Source of the DNA: a candidate division Zixibacteria bacterium SM23_81
GTDB taxonomy: Bacteria; SM23-81
Length of the DNA stretch: 33,633 nt
NCBI GenBank assembly: GCA_001304015.1
Contig: LJUY01000023.1
Span: forward strand, 1-33,633
Direction: 5' to 3'
Every line of letters starts with the position of its first letter. Position 1 is the stretch's first letter. This document shows, in pieces, positions 8,102-16,441 of the stretch. The notes beneath the pieces were generated by a model. The model saw only the letters and a list, made by a program, of their open reading frames with translations. It was not told the DNA's origin and searched no databases. A program made the position numbers and the translations under genes.

Positions 8102-9160
8102 CTAAGGGGTGAAGTCAGTTTTGACGGTGAGGGTCATGATATAAGCAGCTAGGAGCTTGGAGGCATTATCCAGATCGTCCAGGGAGATCATCTCCACAGG
8201 GGTGTGCATATAACGGTTCGGGACGCTGACCAAACCGGCGGCTACCCCGCTGCGGGTCACCTGCATGACGTTGGCGTCGGTGCCCGTGGCTCGTGGGGAA
8301 CCCAGCATCTGAAAAGGAATCTTGTTCTTCCGGGCAGAGGCTACCAGGCCCGCTCCCACGATGGGATTGATATTCGCTCCCCTGACGATAACTGGGCCCT
8401 TTCCCAAGCTCATCTCGCCAGCCTTTTGTTTGTCCGCATCGGGGTGATCAGAGGCATTGCCTACATCGACAGCAATACCCACATCCGGCTCGATACCGAA
8501 GGCGCTGGTTTTCGCGCCCCGCAAGCCAATTTCCTCTTGGACCGTGGAGACGGCGAACACAGCAGCCTTCGGCTTTTTGCTGGACAAGATGCGCAGGGTC
8601 TCGGCCACGGCAAAGCTGCCGATACGGTCGTCGAAGCCTCGGCCCACAGCCAGGCCATTTCGCAATGCCTGAAATCCATAATCAAAAACAATGGGATCTC
8701 CAATGGAAACCAACTTCGCGGCCTCTTTCTTATCTTTAGCCCCGATATCGATCCATAGCTTGTGCATCTCCGGGACCTTTTTTCTCTCTTCTTGGTCCAT
8801 CATATGGATGGCCTTTCGTCCAACGACGCCGTACACGATCCCCTTGTCTGTGAAAATCTGAACCCGCCGTGCAGAGACAATGGCCGAGTCCACACCGCCG
8901 ATGGCCGTAAAATAGATGAAGCCATCATCATTGATGTAGTTCACCATGAAACCCACCTCGTCACAATGCCCAGCCAGCATCACCCTGGGCTTTCCCTGAG
9001 AATTTAGGATAGCGATGGCATTGCCATGGACATCGGTGTAGACCTCGTCAGCATATCGTTTTATATGGCGTCGCCAAACCCCTTGAACCGGTTGTTCAAA
9101 ACCGGACGGGCTGGGAGCCTCAAGAAGAGCCTTTAAAAAATCCACAGAGGCCTTTTTCAC
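8102..9160 (-). CDS. M42-family metalloaminopeptidase
   Basis: A 352-residue peptidase of the M42 family (glutamyl aminopeptidase, TET or FrvX-like), a cytosolic dizinc enzyme that trims peptides and often forms dodecamers. Visible active-site positions are H65 and D67 in LAGHCDEVGF, D177/D178 in GRGFDDRIGS, E209-E210 in TVQEEIGLRG, D232 in IAVDVGNASD and H319 in NRYMHTPVEM. The start is GTG 9160 with GGAGGGAGGA directly upstream. No signal peptide is present. Substrate preference cannot be read from the sequence. Confidence 0.94.
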   Translation of the reverse strand: MKKASVDFLKALLEAPSPSGFEQPVQGVWRRHIKRYADEVYTDVHGNAIAILNSQGKPRVMLAGHCDEVGFMVNYINDDGFIYFTAIGGVDSAIVSARRVQIFTDKGIVYGVVGRKAIHMMDQEERKKVPEMHKLWIDIGAKDKKEAAKLVSIGDPIVFDYGFQALRNGLAVGRGFDDRIGSFAVAETLRILSSKKPKAAVFAVSTVQEEIGLRGAKTSAFGIEPDVGIAVDVGNASDHPDADKQKAGEMSLGKGPVIVRGANINPIVGAGLVASARKNKIPFQMLGSPRATGTDANVMQVTRSGVAAGLVSVPNRYMHTPVEMISLDDLDNASKLLAAYIMTLTVKTDFTP

Positions 9161-9219
9161 TCCTCCCTCCTTTCTCGGCTAACGAAACCTTGTACACTAC
9201 TCCGTCTCCGAAATATAAA

Positions 9220-9678
9220 CTAATACGAATTCCGACCATAAGTCAACGTTTTTTTCACAGAATGAGTTAGGATTTCCGGCTTCACCCCACAGGCACGAAA
9301 GGCAGCCCTAGTTGCTGTCACCAAATCTTCCTGGTCGGGGCTCCAAAAGAGATGACTACAGCATTGACAGTCGCTGGCGCCGAAACGAGGGATAAAGGAA
9401 AAGCGCTCTGAGAAGAAGCGAGCCAACTGACATTCGATGTGTTCGCAAGTCCTGGCAAAAATAGCCTTTTCGCTGGAGGCTTCGCGCAGCAAATAGTCGA
9501 TATGCCAGTGGAGGCGCTTCTCTTTTCGCCAATGTCGACACAAGCGGGCCTCCAACCCACCAAGGGCAGAACCCACATAGGCATACTCCCCGGCGGCGAA
9601 CTCCGCGGCGCTTCTTCGGCCCACAGAGATCGTCTTCGGGTCGCTCAGTGTTATGAAGAGAACATAGCAGCCTCTCAC
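9220..9678 (-). CDS. DUF123 / GIY-YIG Uri-type nuclease-like protein
   Basis: 152 residues of the DUF123 family, a GIY-YIG superfamily branch (COG1833). Recognisable parts are RGCYVLFI at the start, GEYAYVGSALGGLEARLCRH with the YVG and Arg of the GIY-YIG core, then RLHWHIDYLL, and FGASDCQCCSHLF with its cysteine cluster. Members are predicted endonucleases but I know of no settled role. The start is GTG 9678. It lies 31 bases after the TonB-dependent receptor gene on the same strand, which seems to be chance packing rather than a functional link. Confidence 0.88.
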   Translation of the reverse strand: MRGCYVLFITLSDPKTISVGRRSAAEFAAGEYAYVGSALGGLEARLCRHWRKEKRLHWHIDYLLREASSEKAIFARTCEHIECQLARFFSERFSFIPRFGASDCQCCSHLFWSPDQEDLVTATRAAFRACGVKPEILTHSVKKTLTYGRNSY

Positions 9679-9709
9679 CGCAAATCCCCAGTTTTATTTT
9701 CAGATCCAG

Positions 9710-12019
9710 CTAAAAATTTACCTTCAATCCCAGAGAGGGCAACAAGGGAAATTGATAGGTGCTAATCCTGCGCGAATAATCTTTTGTGTAGCTGTAATCA
9801 TACACGTTCTTGTGATTATAGAGATTGAGCACCTCTAAGTACATCTCCAAGTTCCAACCATTAAAATGGAAAATCCGATCACAACGCACATCCAGGCGTT
9901 GATAGGTCGGGAAACGCCGTGAGTTTTTGGGACCCTCAATGGGGCGATACCCCTCAACCTCACCGCTGACGCTGTCCACTACGGCCTCCGATGCCAACAA
10001 AGGAGTGTAAGGCCTCCCAGAATGGACCATCCATCTGACGGAAAAGCGCCACTTCCTGTTAGGTCGATGGTTCAATACCAAAGAGGCGGTGTGCCTCTGA
10101 TCCTGTAGAGGATGGTACTCGGGTGTTCCCAGAAAATCCTTTCTTCTGGCCACGCTATAGGAGTAACTGGCCCAGCCATTCAGACGCCCTGAGGTCCGAC
10201 GTTCGAGAAAAAACTCCAGGCCCTGCACTCTGCCCTGACCATAGTTGCCGAAGCGCAGCGCCGGACCGAAGACGAATAACTTCGACAGCTCTTTGATATA
10301 GCCTTCCACTCGAACCTTAGTATTCGTGGTGATCTGATGGTCTAGACCCAGGATATAGTGAATAGCCCTTTTGGGCTTCAAGTCATTGTTACCCAAAGGG
10401 GGCTCCGTCTCCACTGGATCTTTGGAGAACTGGTAGTAGTGCCCCCAGGAAAACTTCAATAGGGTGTTCTCGGTCACCCTGTAGGTGAGATTAAATCTGG
10501 GGCTCAAGGGTCTGGCGGGGCTGGTGTTTAGAGTTTCGTATCGAAACCCGAAACCCACATTTAGTGTCGGAGGAACCACGGACCACTCATCCTGAAGATA
10601 CAGCCCCGTATATCGAAAGATTTTATCCACAGAGGATCGTAGCAATGTAGTGTCCAGAGCGACGTTGCTGTTTTCCGCGGTGAACAGAAAATAGTCCTGT
10701 TTGAAGTTGACGTCCAACCTCGCATCAGTTGCACGGACATAACAACCTGCTTCCAGCTCATGGCCTGCCAGGGACAACACGGCCAGATCGGCATTCACGT
10801 CGAAATTTCGCACCTTGCCTGCAAACCACTGGGGACTTAATCCCGAGATCTCCGAGTTAAAAGGCTGCTGTGAATATGAGATGGTCATATGTGAATATGA
10901 CTTGGGTGAGATGAGCCATTTCCAGTCCAGGCTGGCCAGGGTGAGCTGGTTGTCCCAGGCCAAGTCCCCACTATCGGCCAAGGCGTCGGCCCGCCCATCT
11001 TCATTCTCCAGCTCGATCTTCAGGGCATCACCAGAACTGAGGGCATCGAAGGTAACGACGTGCTTCTTGTTCAAGGGATAGGTGACCTTGAGCTGCAGAT
11101 CGTGGAAATGGGGGAATACGTAGTTCTTGAACGCACCCACTGCCTGCATCAGCTTGTCGTGATAAGATCTCCGGGTGGAAAGAATCCAAGCCCCCCCATT
11201 GCCCGGCAATCTACCCTGCAGCACAGCATTAGCACTGATCACGCTCAGGCTCACTTCGCCCTGAAAGGATTGAGCCAGTCCCGTTTTGTTGAACACCTGC
11301 AGAATGGCCGCTGTGGCTTGCCCGTATTTTGCTGGGTACCCTCCGGAATAGAATTCCACGTAGTCGATGAGCTCGGGATTGAAGATGCTCAGCGCGCCAC
11401 CTAAGTGATACGGTTCGTATATGAACACCCGGTCCAAAACCACCACATTTTCGCTGGCCCTCCCGCCACGCACGTAGACCCTGCCGAAAAAATCGGCAGG
11501 GGAGGCAACACCTGGCAGCGTTTGGATGGAACGCATCACATCCTCGGTCGTGCCAGAGAGACTCTCCCACCGTCGCCGCTCCAGAAAATGGGAGCTGACC
11601 TGCTTATCCTCCACCGATGCGCTCCTCTCCCCCAACACCAGAACCTCATCCATGGGGATGACTTTTTCCACCAATTCCGCGCTTACGGTCACCTGGCTTC
11701 CAGAATCCAGCCGGATGGGGCCCAAAACCAGGCTTTGGTATCCCATCATCTCGAATCGGAGTTTGTAGAGATCCGGGGGCAGCCAGACTCGAAAATGGCC
11801 CTCCGGGCTGGTTGTCGTTCCCCATGAGGTGCCCAAGACGACCACGTTGACGCCCATCAGGGGGCGTTCCGTCGCCTGATCTCGCACGATTCCCTCGATG
11901 AGTCCGACAGGCTGAGCCTGGCACAAAGGCGTGAAGGCTCCCAAAAGCAAGCCCGTGAGCATAGTAAAGGCCAAGGCGAAAACAAGCCTGAGCCAGTTTT
12001 GTCGAGGTGAAGTTTTCAT
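9710..12019 (-). CDS. TonB-dependent outer-membrane receptor with carboxypeptidase-regulatory-like domain
   Basis: A 769-residue receptor for TonB-driven uptake across the outer membrane. Residues 1 to about 35 are a signal peptide with a hydrophobic core and a CQA end. A CarboxypepD_reg-like domain follows (GIVRDQATERPLMGVNVVV through ELVEKVIPMDEVLV), then a plug domain (DVMRSIQTLPGVASPADFF, VYVRGGRASENVVVLDRV) and a long beta-barrel with alternating aromatic residues. The C-terminus is LGLKVNF, ending in Phe as usual for barrel insertion. This layout is typical of Bacteroidota and relatives. There is no SusD-like neighbour, so the substrate is unknown. The ATG at 12019 has only a weak GGGG upstream. 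Confidence 0.95.
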   Translation of the reverse strand: MKTSPRQNWLRLVFALAFTMLTGLLLGAFTPLCQAQPVGLIEGIVRDQATERPLMGVNVVVLGTSWGTTTSPEGHFRVWLPPDLYKLRFEMMGYQSLVLGPIRLDSGSQVTVSAELVEKVIPMDEVLVLGERSASVEDKQVSSHFLERRRWESLSGTTEDVMRSIQTLPGVASPADFFGRVYVRGGRASENVVVLDRVFIYEPYHLGGALSIFNPELIDYVEFYSGGYPAKYGQATAAILQVFNKTGLAQSFQGEVSLSVISANAVLQGRLPGNGGAWILSTRRSYHDKLMQAVGAFKNYVFPHFHDLQLKVTYPLNKKHVVTFDALSSGDALKIELENEDGRADALADSGDLAWDNQLTLASLDWKWLISPKSYSHMTISYSQQPFNSEISGLSPQWFAGKVRNFDVNADLAVLSLAGHELEAGCYVRATDARLDVNFKQDYFLFTAENSNVALDTTLLRSSVDKIFRYTGLYLQDEWSVVPPTLNVGFGFRYETLNTSPARPLSPRFNLTYRVTENTLLKFSWGHYYQFSKDPVETEPPLGNNDLKPKRAIHYILGLDHQITTNTKVRVEGYIKELSKLFVFGPALRFGNYGQGRVQGLEFFLERRTSGRLNGWASYSYSVARRKDFLGTPEYHPLQDQRHTASLVLNHRPNRKWRFSVRWMVHSGRPYTPLLASEAVVDSVSGEVEGYRPIEGPKNSRRFPTYQRLDVRCDRIFHFNGWNLEMYLEVLNLYNHKNVYDYSYTKDYSRRISTYQFPLLPSLGLKVNF

Positions 12020-12330
12020 AGCCCCTATATAGAAAATTGGCCCGGCATCTCTGGTGTCTTTCGCTGGGGCCTGTCGATGAGTTCAGGGCTCAAAAATGGC
12101 GTTCTTTCCGCTAACGATGTAGTCTCAGTCCCGGCAATCGCTTTTGGAATCTTATTAACCACAAACTGCTGATTCCCTGGGCAAATACCCTAACATGTGG
12201 TAAAAAGGCCGTCACATTCTCGAAGGGCGTCTCTGCAAAGAGGAACACATTCTTCCCGATTCGCTGGCCTCTCCGATACTGCCCCTATGCGGCTTGGCCA
12301 GCATAGAAGTCCGGTCTTACACGACGGGTT
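12020..12330. other. 311-base gap, no confident gene
   Basis: Between the TtcA-like gene and the TonB receptor start. On the minus strand 12284-12111 is open for about 58 codons and reads protein-like (for example KNVFLFAETPFENVTAFLPH), but it lacks a good start with ribosome site and I recognise no family. It could be a gene remnant, as in the nearby gat region, or chance. Promoters for the receptor probably lie here, but I could not pick a convincing -35/-10 pair. Confidence 0.4.
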
Positions 12331-13077
12331 TCACGTTGTCAAAGATGGGGTCAACATGTATTCAGCCTTGACATTGCCCAAAGCCCTGAAGATATTATCC
12401 CGTATGCCCTTGTGCTGCCTCTCCAACTGCGCCAGCAGTTTCTTGACAAGCGCCCGGCGAGAGGTAATTTGGGTAGGACAGCTATTGGGCAGCACAGGCA
12501 GTTGATATTCCTCTGCAAATCTCTTGAGCAAGAACTCATCAATATAGGCTAAGGGACGAATGATCCGATATTTTCCTGCGAAAACCTCTTGGTTGGGTAC
12601 CATGGTGCTGACCTCAGCGCTGAAGAGCACGTTGAGAAAGAAAGTTTCCACGATATCATCCTTATGGTGTCCCAGAGCAAGTTTATTGCATTCAGTTCGT
12701 TCGGCAAGCTCAAAGAGTCGCTTTCTCCTCAATCGTGCGCACAGAAAGCAGGGGTTTTTTTGATTCTCCTGGCTATGTGCTCGGATCCCAATCTGGCTTC
12801 GCTCCATGACATATTCGCATTCCATATTTTGAAAATGCTCCTCCAGCCTACCCCAGCCTTTTCCAGCAGATTTATCAAAACCCAAGTCGAGGCAGACAGA
12901 CACCAAAGAGATGTCCTCTGTCACCGCGATCTTTGGACCACTGAGTAGAGTGAGCATCGTCAGAGAGTCTGCCCCGCCCGAGACGGCCACCAACACACGA
13001 TCTCCCTTCTGAAGCATTTGATAATCCAAGACGGCTTGTTCGAATAAATTCCGCAACCGGCGATGGAGGGAGGTCAT
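12331..13077 (-). CDS. TtcA-like PP-loop ATPase (tRNA thiolation type)
   Basis: A 248-residue N-type PP-loop protein close to TtcA, which makes 2-thiocytidine 32 in some tRNAs using ATP and an iron-sulfur cluster. The PP-loop is S33GGADS38 and the second ATP-site block is LALGHHKDDIVETFFLN. Three cysteines correspond to the TtcA cluster ligands: C110 and C113 in NPCFLCARLRR and C200 in LPNSCPTQ. It overlaps the upstream radical SAM gene by four bases (ATGA), so the two are translated together. TtcA is normally a stand-alone gene, so this coupling suggests a related but perhaps different sulfur-transfer job. A paralogue function cannot be excluded. Confidence 0.85.
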   Translation of the reverse strand: MTSLHRRLRNLFEQAVLDYQMLQKGDRVLVAVSGGADSLTMLTLLSGPKIAVTEDISLVSVCLDLGFDKSAGKGWGRLEEHFQNMECEYVMERSQIGIRAHSQENQKNPCFLCARLRRKRLFELAERTECNKLALGHHKDDIVETFFLNVLFSAEVSTMVPNQEVFAGKYRIIRPLAYIDEFLLKRFAEEYQLPVLPNSCPTQITSRRALVKKLLAQLERQHKGIRDNIFRALGNVKAEYMLTPSLTT

Positions 13078-14063
13078 CTCACTCTCTGTCGTTTCCGGCT
13101 AATCTCATTATAGCAACCAGCCGGGGCCAGATACTCTGGGTAATAAGGCTGCAAGAACTTCCTGACCTCATAGCAAAGATGACAGTCACTTGCGTATAGA
13201 GCGCGTTGATGATACCCCTTTTCCTGGGCAAGATTGAGCAAACCGGCCGGCCCGTGGCTGCAAAATATACTCCAAAGCGTGTTGCCGGAATTTCCATATT
13301 GTTCAACCAGCTTGGCTAAAGGTTGCTTTTGCGCATTGCCCAAACTGAATCCCGGGCAGATCATTACCCAACCATAAGGATCGATCTCCAGGCCCTGGGG
13401 CTCGTCGAAACTGCCGCCGATATAGCTGGGCGGCTTGCACTTCTGTGCAGCCTTGAGTTTCTTAGGCTGACAGTAATCGGAGAGCTCCTGGGCCGCCCTT
13501 CCAATGAAAACCACTGGGTTTTCTTCCAGCAAAAGGTGGGGGTTTCCTTTTAGTTTCGCCCAGATCTCCTCGGAACGATCATTTATGGGATTGGACAGCT
13601 TTCTGGGCGGTATAAAAGCCACCGAGGCAATGACCTTCTTAAAGCCCATTTTCAAGGCGGCCCGTATGGCATTTATGGCCAAATCGGGGGACACTGCCTC
13701 GGCATGCAATCCATCGGTACTGATAATGATGGCGTTAAGGCCGGCTTGCTTCAGCGGAGACAGTTTCCTCAAGCCGGCTGAAGGACTGGTGGCCCAATAG
13801 CCATTGGTTAAAACTCCGATCTGGGCAATGCCCTTCCGTTTGGAAATCTTGATCACTTCGGCAAGCACGCCAGGATACAGAAAAGGCTCGCCACCGTATA
13901 TCCAAACAGATTCTAACGGGTGACCGCGCAACTCTGCCAGATACCTTTTCACATCTTGGGCGGTCATCATCCCGCCTCTCTCCAGCCTGCAAAAATAGCA
14001 GCAGTGTCTGCATTGAGAGGGACACTTGTAGGTGAGCAAGAAATTGAGATTTTTAACCTTCAT
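13074..14063 (-). CDS. Radical SAM protein of unknown function
   Basis: About 329 residues. The radical SAM cluster motif is C14-x3-C18-x2-C21 in TYKCPSQCRHCCYFC, with extra C22 and C25 right after. VWIYGGEPFLYP is the GGE SAM-binding motif, and IGVLTNGYWA follows. The C-terminal part has more cysteines, in IDPYGWVMICPG and SDCHLCYEVRKF and a final AGCY, which may bind a further cluster as in SPASM-like domains, although the spacing is not standard. The ATG at 14063 gives MKVKNLNFLL directly before the motif; an in-frame ATG at 14093 is possible. Its stop overlaps the TtcA-like start. Upstream lie decayed gatB and gatA. No peptide substrate gene is seen. Confidence 0.82.
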   Translation of the reverse strand: MKVKNLNFLLTYKCPSQCRHCCYFCRLERGGMMTAQDVKRYLAELRGHPLESVWIYGGEPFLYPGVLAEVIKISKRKGIAQIGVLTNGYWATSPSAGLRKLSPLKQAGLNAIIISTDGLHAEAVSPDLAINAIRAALKMGFKKVIASVAFIPPRKLSNPINDRSEEIWAKLKGNPHLLLEENPVVFIGRAAQELSDYCQPKKLKAAQKCKPPSYIGGSFDEPQGLEIDPYGWVMICPGFSLGNAQKQPLAKLVEQYGNSGNTLWSIFCSHGPAGLLNLAQEKGYHQRALYASDCHLCYEVRKFLQPYYPEYLAPAGCYNEISRKRQRVR

Positions 14064-14116
14064 GCTTTTCTCAGCAAAGAAGCGAATGAGCATGTGCTCA
14101 GCATCAAACCCACTTC

Positions 14117-14556
14117 CTACACCATCTCCTGAGCACCTTTGCCCGTCTCCACCATTTTGGAGAGGATACTTTTAATCTGCCTCGCGCTAACTATCTTACC
14201 TCACAAAAGAACCAATAATCCAGCAAGACCAAAGGCGGACATGTAATTGATAGACCTCCCTCCCGCTTCCTTTGGGCTAAGACAAAATCTCTCCCCTCAA
14301 TCAACCGGTCACGTTCTTGGATATGCAGCGTACTCCACTCACCTCATAGTAATCGGTCAATTTTTTGGTGCAGGTGAGAATCTCTGCGTCGCATTCATGG
14401 ATACGATATTCGTGAATCAGATGAGCCTCATGCTCATCAGGGCGCAAGGCAGGACAGGGAACTCAGCGGCCGAACGAACTCTCACGGCAGGAGCATAACA
14501 ACTTGGATTGTATTAGAGGCAGGGCGTGCGCGTCGAGACCAATGGTTATCGGACAA
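14117..14556 (-). pseudogene. gatB: Decayed gatB (Asp/Glu-tRNA amidotransferase subunit B), internally deleted
   Basis: Minus-strand translation gives GatB pieces in the right order. First TIGLDAHALPLIQSKLLCSC (from 14546), matching the GatB N-terminal VIGLEVHAQL...SKxFCxC block. In the same frame but after a TGA at 14465 comes EYRIHECDAEILT and KKLTDYYEVSG, matching the later EYGLPEYDAxVLT...LADYFE block. After another stop (14303) come frameshifted pieces like GLSIT-CPP and AGLLVLL, then GKIVSARQIKSILSKMVETG (within 14200-14120), the YqeY-like tail. About 300 codons of the middle are missing and the final tail is cut by TAG 14119. This reading is from family memory, not an alignment. Confidence 0.8.
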
Positions 14557-14587
14557 CTCCCTTGGCTTCTCCCAGACGAACCTTCCT

Positions 14588-14959
14588 TCAGCCAAGGGCT
14601 CCTTGAAAGAGAATGGTTTTATTATAGGATTTACTCATAATCTGGATCGCGACTGAAAACTGATTTGGCAATCTGGAAAGGGAAAAGGAGATGGCCGGGA
14701 TGCCCGCCAGGTTGGCGGAGACTGTAGAAATATCCAGTAAATATGGGGCTGGGTAGTCATCGAGTTTCTCTCCCAATCGAAAAGCCAAAGTGAACGAGGT
14801 CGGCGGGATGATTATATCACATCCCTGGGTTGGATGCTTTCGCTACCCCCTCCATCTCCTCGATCCGATTCAGGGTATTCAAATGAATCTACTCCAGGTC
14901 ACCTTACCCTCAGCCAGCAAGTCCGAGAGCGGATGAATTGTCAGCTCATGCAGAGGCAC
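14588..14959 (-). pseudogene. gatA: Decayed gatA (Asp/Glu-tRNA amidotransferase subunit A), internally deleted
   Basis: A GTG at 14959 with GGGGAG upstream opens PLHELTIHPLSDLLAEGKVT, the GatA N-terminus (compare LYELTAHELxDLLxKGE). After a frameshift near 14890 the reading continues as LNTLNRIEEMEGVAKA, the next N-terminal helix. A jump then leads straight to the C-terminal part from about 14810: DIIIPPTSFTLAFRLGEKLD, YLLDISTVSANLAGIPAIS and SVAIQIMSKSYN, ending at the stop at 14588. Roughly 350 codons are missing, including the amidase signature with its Ser-Ser-Lys triad. It is therefore not functional. The start and ribosome site are still recognisable, so decay looks fairly recent. Located 53 bases after tatA. 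Confidence 0.83.
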
Positions 14960-15012
14960 GAATCTCCCCTTTTGTCCATCTTAGAAACCTAGTCAAAGGG
15001 GCAATTCAAACC

Positions 15013-15213
15013 TCACTGTTCTGGTTTTTTATCCTCATCAGCCGCTTGATCGATGTCCTTCTGAATATCTTTAGCCGCCTTTTTGAACTCCCGAAGCCCC
15101 TTCCCCAACCCCTGAGCCACCTCGGGAATACGCTTGGCACCGAAAAGAAGCAGCACGATCAGCAAGATGACCAGTATCTCCGTGGGCCCTAATCCGCCGA
15201 ATAATCCGAACAT
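15013..15213 (-). CDS. tatA: Sec-independent translocase protein TatA
   Basis: 66 residues with the TatA/E layout: a short N-terminal hydrophobic helix (about residues 9-24, [19 protein letters not shown]), a hinge at [11 protein letters not shown], an amphipathic helix ([12 protein letters not shown]) and an acidic, lysine-rich tail. The phenylalanine-glycine before the hinge and the K/R-x-P-E are conserved in the family. It forms the pore-like part of the Tat pathway for folded proteins. TatC is not in the window. ATG 15213 has a purine-rich AAAGGAAAGGGGG a little far upstream. It precedes the gat fossil and follows the DUF4321 gene by about 170 bases. Confidence 0.94.
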   Translation of the reverse strand: MFGLFGGLGPTEILVILLIVLLLFGAKRIPEVAQGLGKGLREFKKAAKDIQKDIDQAADEDKKPEQ

Positions 15214-15383
15214 AGCAGTACGCCCCCTTTCCTTTGCGGGATCACAGGCAGTTATCTCAAAGTTCTTTAAAAAAGTAACTTCTCTGCAGGTTTTCCGAAA
15301 TCGCTAGATGTCAATAGATCGCTGGATAACCATACCATCAACATATGAACAAAAGACGTTACAAACTGCCTCTTAGGACTACC

Positions 15384-15662
15384 TCAATATATGAGCCAAT
15401 ACCACCTTAAGATATAGGCCGCCAAAGCGATGCCCAGAACGCTGGCTATGTTCAAGGTAATTCTCAGTCCTAGTGTGATTCTAAAGACAAACAGATCCAC
15501 GTCTTCCAACAAAAAACCTTTATTATGGACGCCCTCTAGGAAAAACCTTTTCACTACCCCTTCAGGAAGGACCCAGCCGATTCCCTCGCCGAGAACGCTT
15601 CCGATGAGACCTCCAATAATGAGGACAACCAGAATAGCTCCTGCAGACTTCTTTGGTTTCAT
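15384..15662 (-). CDS. DUF4321 family membrane protein
   Basis: 92 residues, starting MKPKKSAGA at ATG 15662, four bases after GGAGGG. Two hydrophobic segments are visible: about residues 8-31 (AILVVLIIGGLIGSVLGEGI) and about 60-90 (a segment ending AAYILRWYWLIY). The GGLIGSVLG motif, the LPEGVVKRFF stretch and ITLGLRITLNIASVLGIALA match the DUF4321 family, small inner-membrane proteins of unknown function. It lies between pssA (about 47 bases) and tatA. A longer in-frame start at 15674 exists but has no ribosome site. Confidence 0.82.
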   Translation of the reverse strand: MKPKKSAGAILVVLIIGGLIGSVLGEGIGWVLPEGVVKRFFLEGVHNKGFLLEDVDLFVFRITLGLRITLNIASVLGIALAAYILRWYWLIY

Positions 15663-15709
15663 TCTTCCCTCCAACGTTTCGCCAATAAAAAAGTTGCTTC
15701 ATACCAATC

Positions 15710-16441
15710 TCAATGGTCCTTAGGTGAAAACTGACCCACAACGACACCCTTGGCGAACTGGTAGAGGCCACCTACTCCCCCCACCATGACGTAGATGAGG
15801 GCCAGGGGGAAAAAGACCACCGGAGGATCAATGGCGATGGACACCGCACATAAAGCAAAGAGCACAAGCCTAAGTCTATTTCTACGACCTTTCCAAGTGA
15901 GTTTGGGATAAGTCTCATAATGGAACGTGCTGAGCATTAAAACCGACAGGAGAATAAGGAGCAAGAGCAGAAACTCCGGGAATCGAACCCTGCCCCACAT
16001 ATGGTCACAGAATACCACATAAGCGGCCAGGGTTCCTCCAGCCATGGTGATGGGCAGACCTCGATAACCCGTCTTCTCACCTCCGCTAAAGTAGATGTTA
16101 AATCTAGCCAGTCGTATGGCACCGCAAAGAAGAAAGAGGAAGCCCAAAATTGGCGCCCAAGGGGCCAAAGACCCCATCAAAAAGGGTCCCACCAAAACCA
16201 CCGGCGCCAGGCCAAAGGAGACCAGGTCAGCCAGGGAATCGAACTCAACTCCGAACTTCAACAGGGACTTGGCAAATTTGGCCAGCTTTCCATCCAGAGC
16301 GTCGAAGAAACTGGCCAAAATGATCAGCCAGGCAGCATGCACCGGCTCTCCTGAAAGGCTGTATCTCACTGAAAGAAATCCACAGAGTAAGTTCCCCACG
16401 GTGAAAACGCCAGGCAAAATGTCCAGAATTCTGATAGTCAC
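15710..16441 (-). CDS. pssA: CDP-diacylglycerol-serine O-phosphatidyltransferase
   Basis: Makes phosphatidylserine from CDP-diacylglycerol and serine in the inner membrane. The 243-residue protein has several membrane segments and the CDP-alcohol phosphotransferase motif D50-G51-x2-A54-K55-x8-G64-x3-D68-x3-D72, followed by LVSFG as in PssA. K55 takes the place of the usual Arg (DGxxAR). NLLCGFLSV near the N-terminus is also typical. The start is GTG 16441 and overlaps the psd stop by four bases (GTGA), so substrate and product enzymes of one pathway are translationally coupled. The next step, decarboxylation to phosphatidylethanolamine, is encoded by psd just upstream. Confidence 0.93.
   Translation of the reverse strand: MTIRILDILPGVFTVGNLLCGFLSVRYSLSGEPVHAAWLIILASFFDALDGKLAKFAKSLLKFGVEFDSLADLVSFGLAPVVLVGPFLMGSLAPWAPILGFLFLLCGAIRLARFNIYFSGGEKTGYRGLPITMAGGTLAAYVVFCDHMWGRVRFPEFLLLLLILLSVLMLSTFHYETYPKLTWKGRRNRLRLVLFALCAVSIAIDPPVVFFPLALIYVMVGGVGGLYQFAKGVVVGQFSPKDH

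Noticed and set aside
12197-12505. 102-residue plus-strand reading frame
   Set aside because: It overlaps the TtcA-like gene antisense and has no recognisable features.
14588-14788. A stand-alone 66-residue gene
   Set aside because: Its sequence is the C-terminal part of GatA; the in-frame 'start' is internal, so it is part of the decayed gatA.
15970-15992. tRNA T-arm-like sequence GGGTTCGATTCCC on the minus strand
   Set aside because: It lies within the pssA reading frame and there are no matching acceptor, D or anticodon arms around it.
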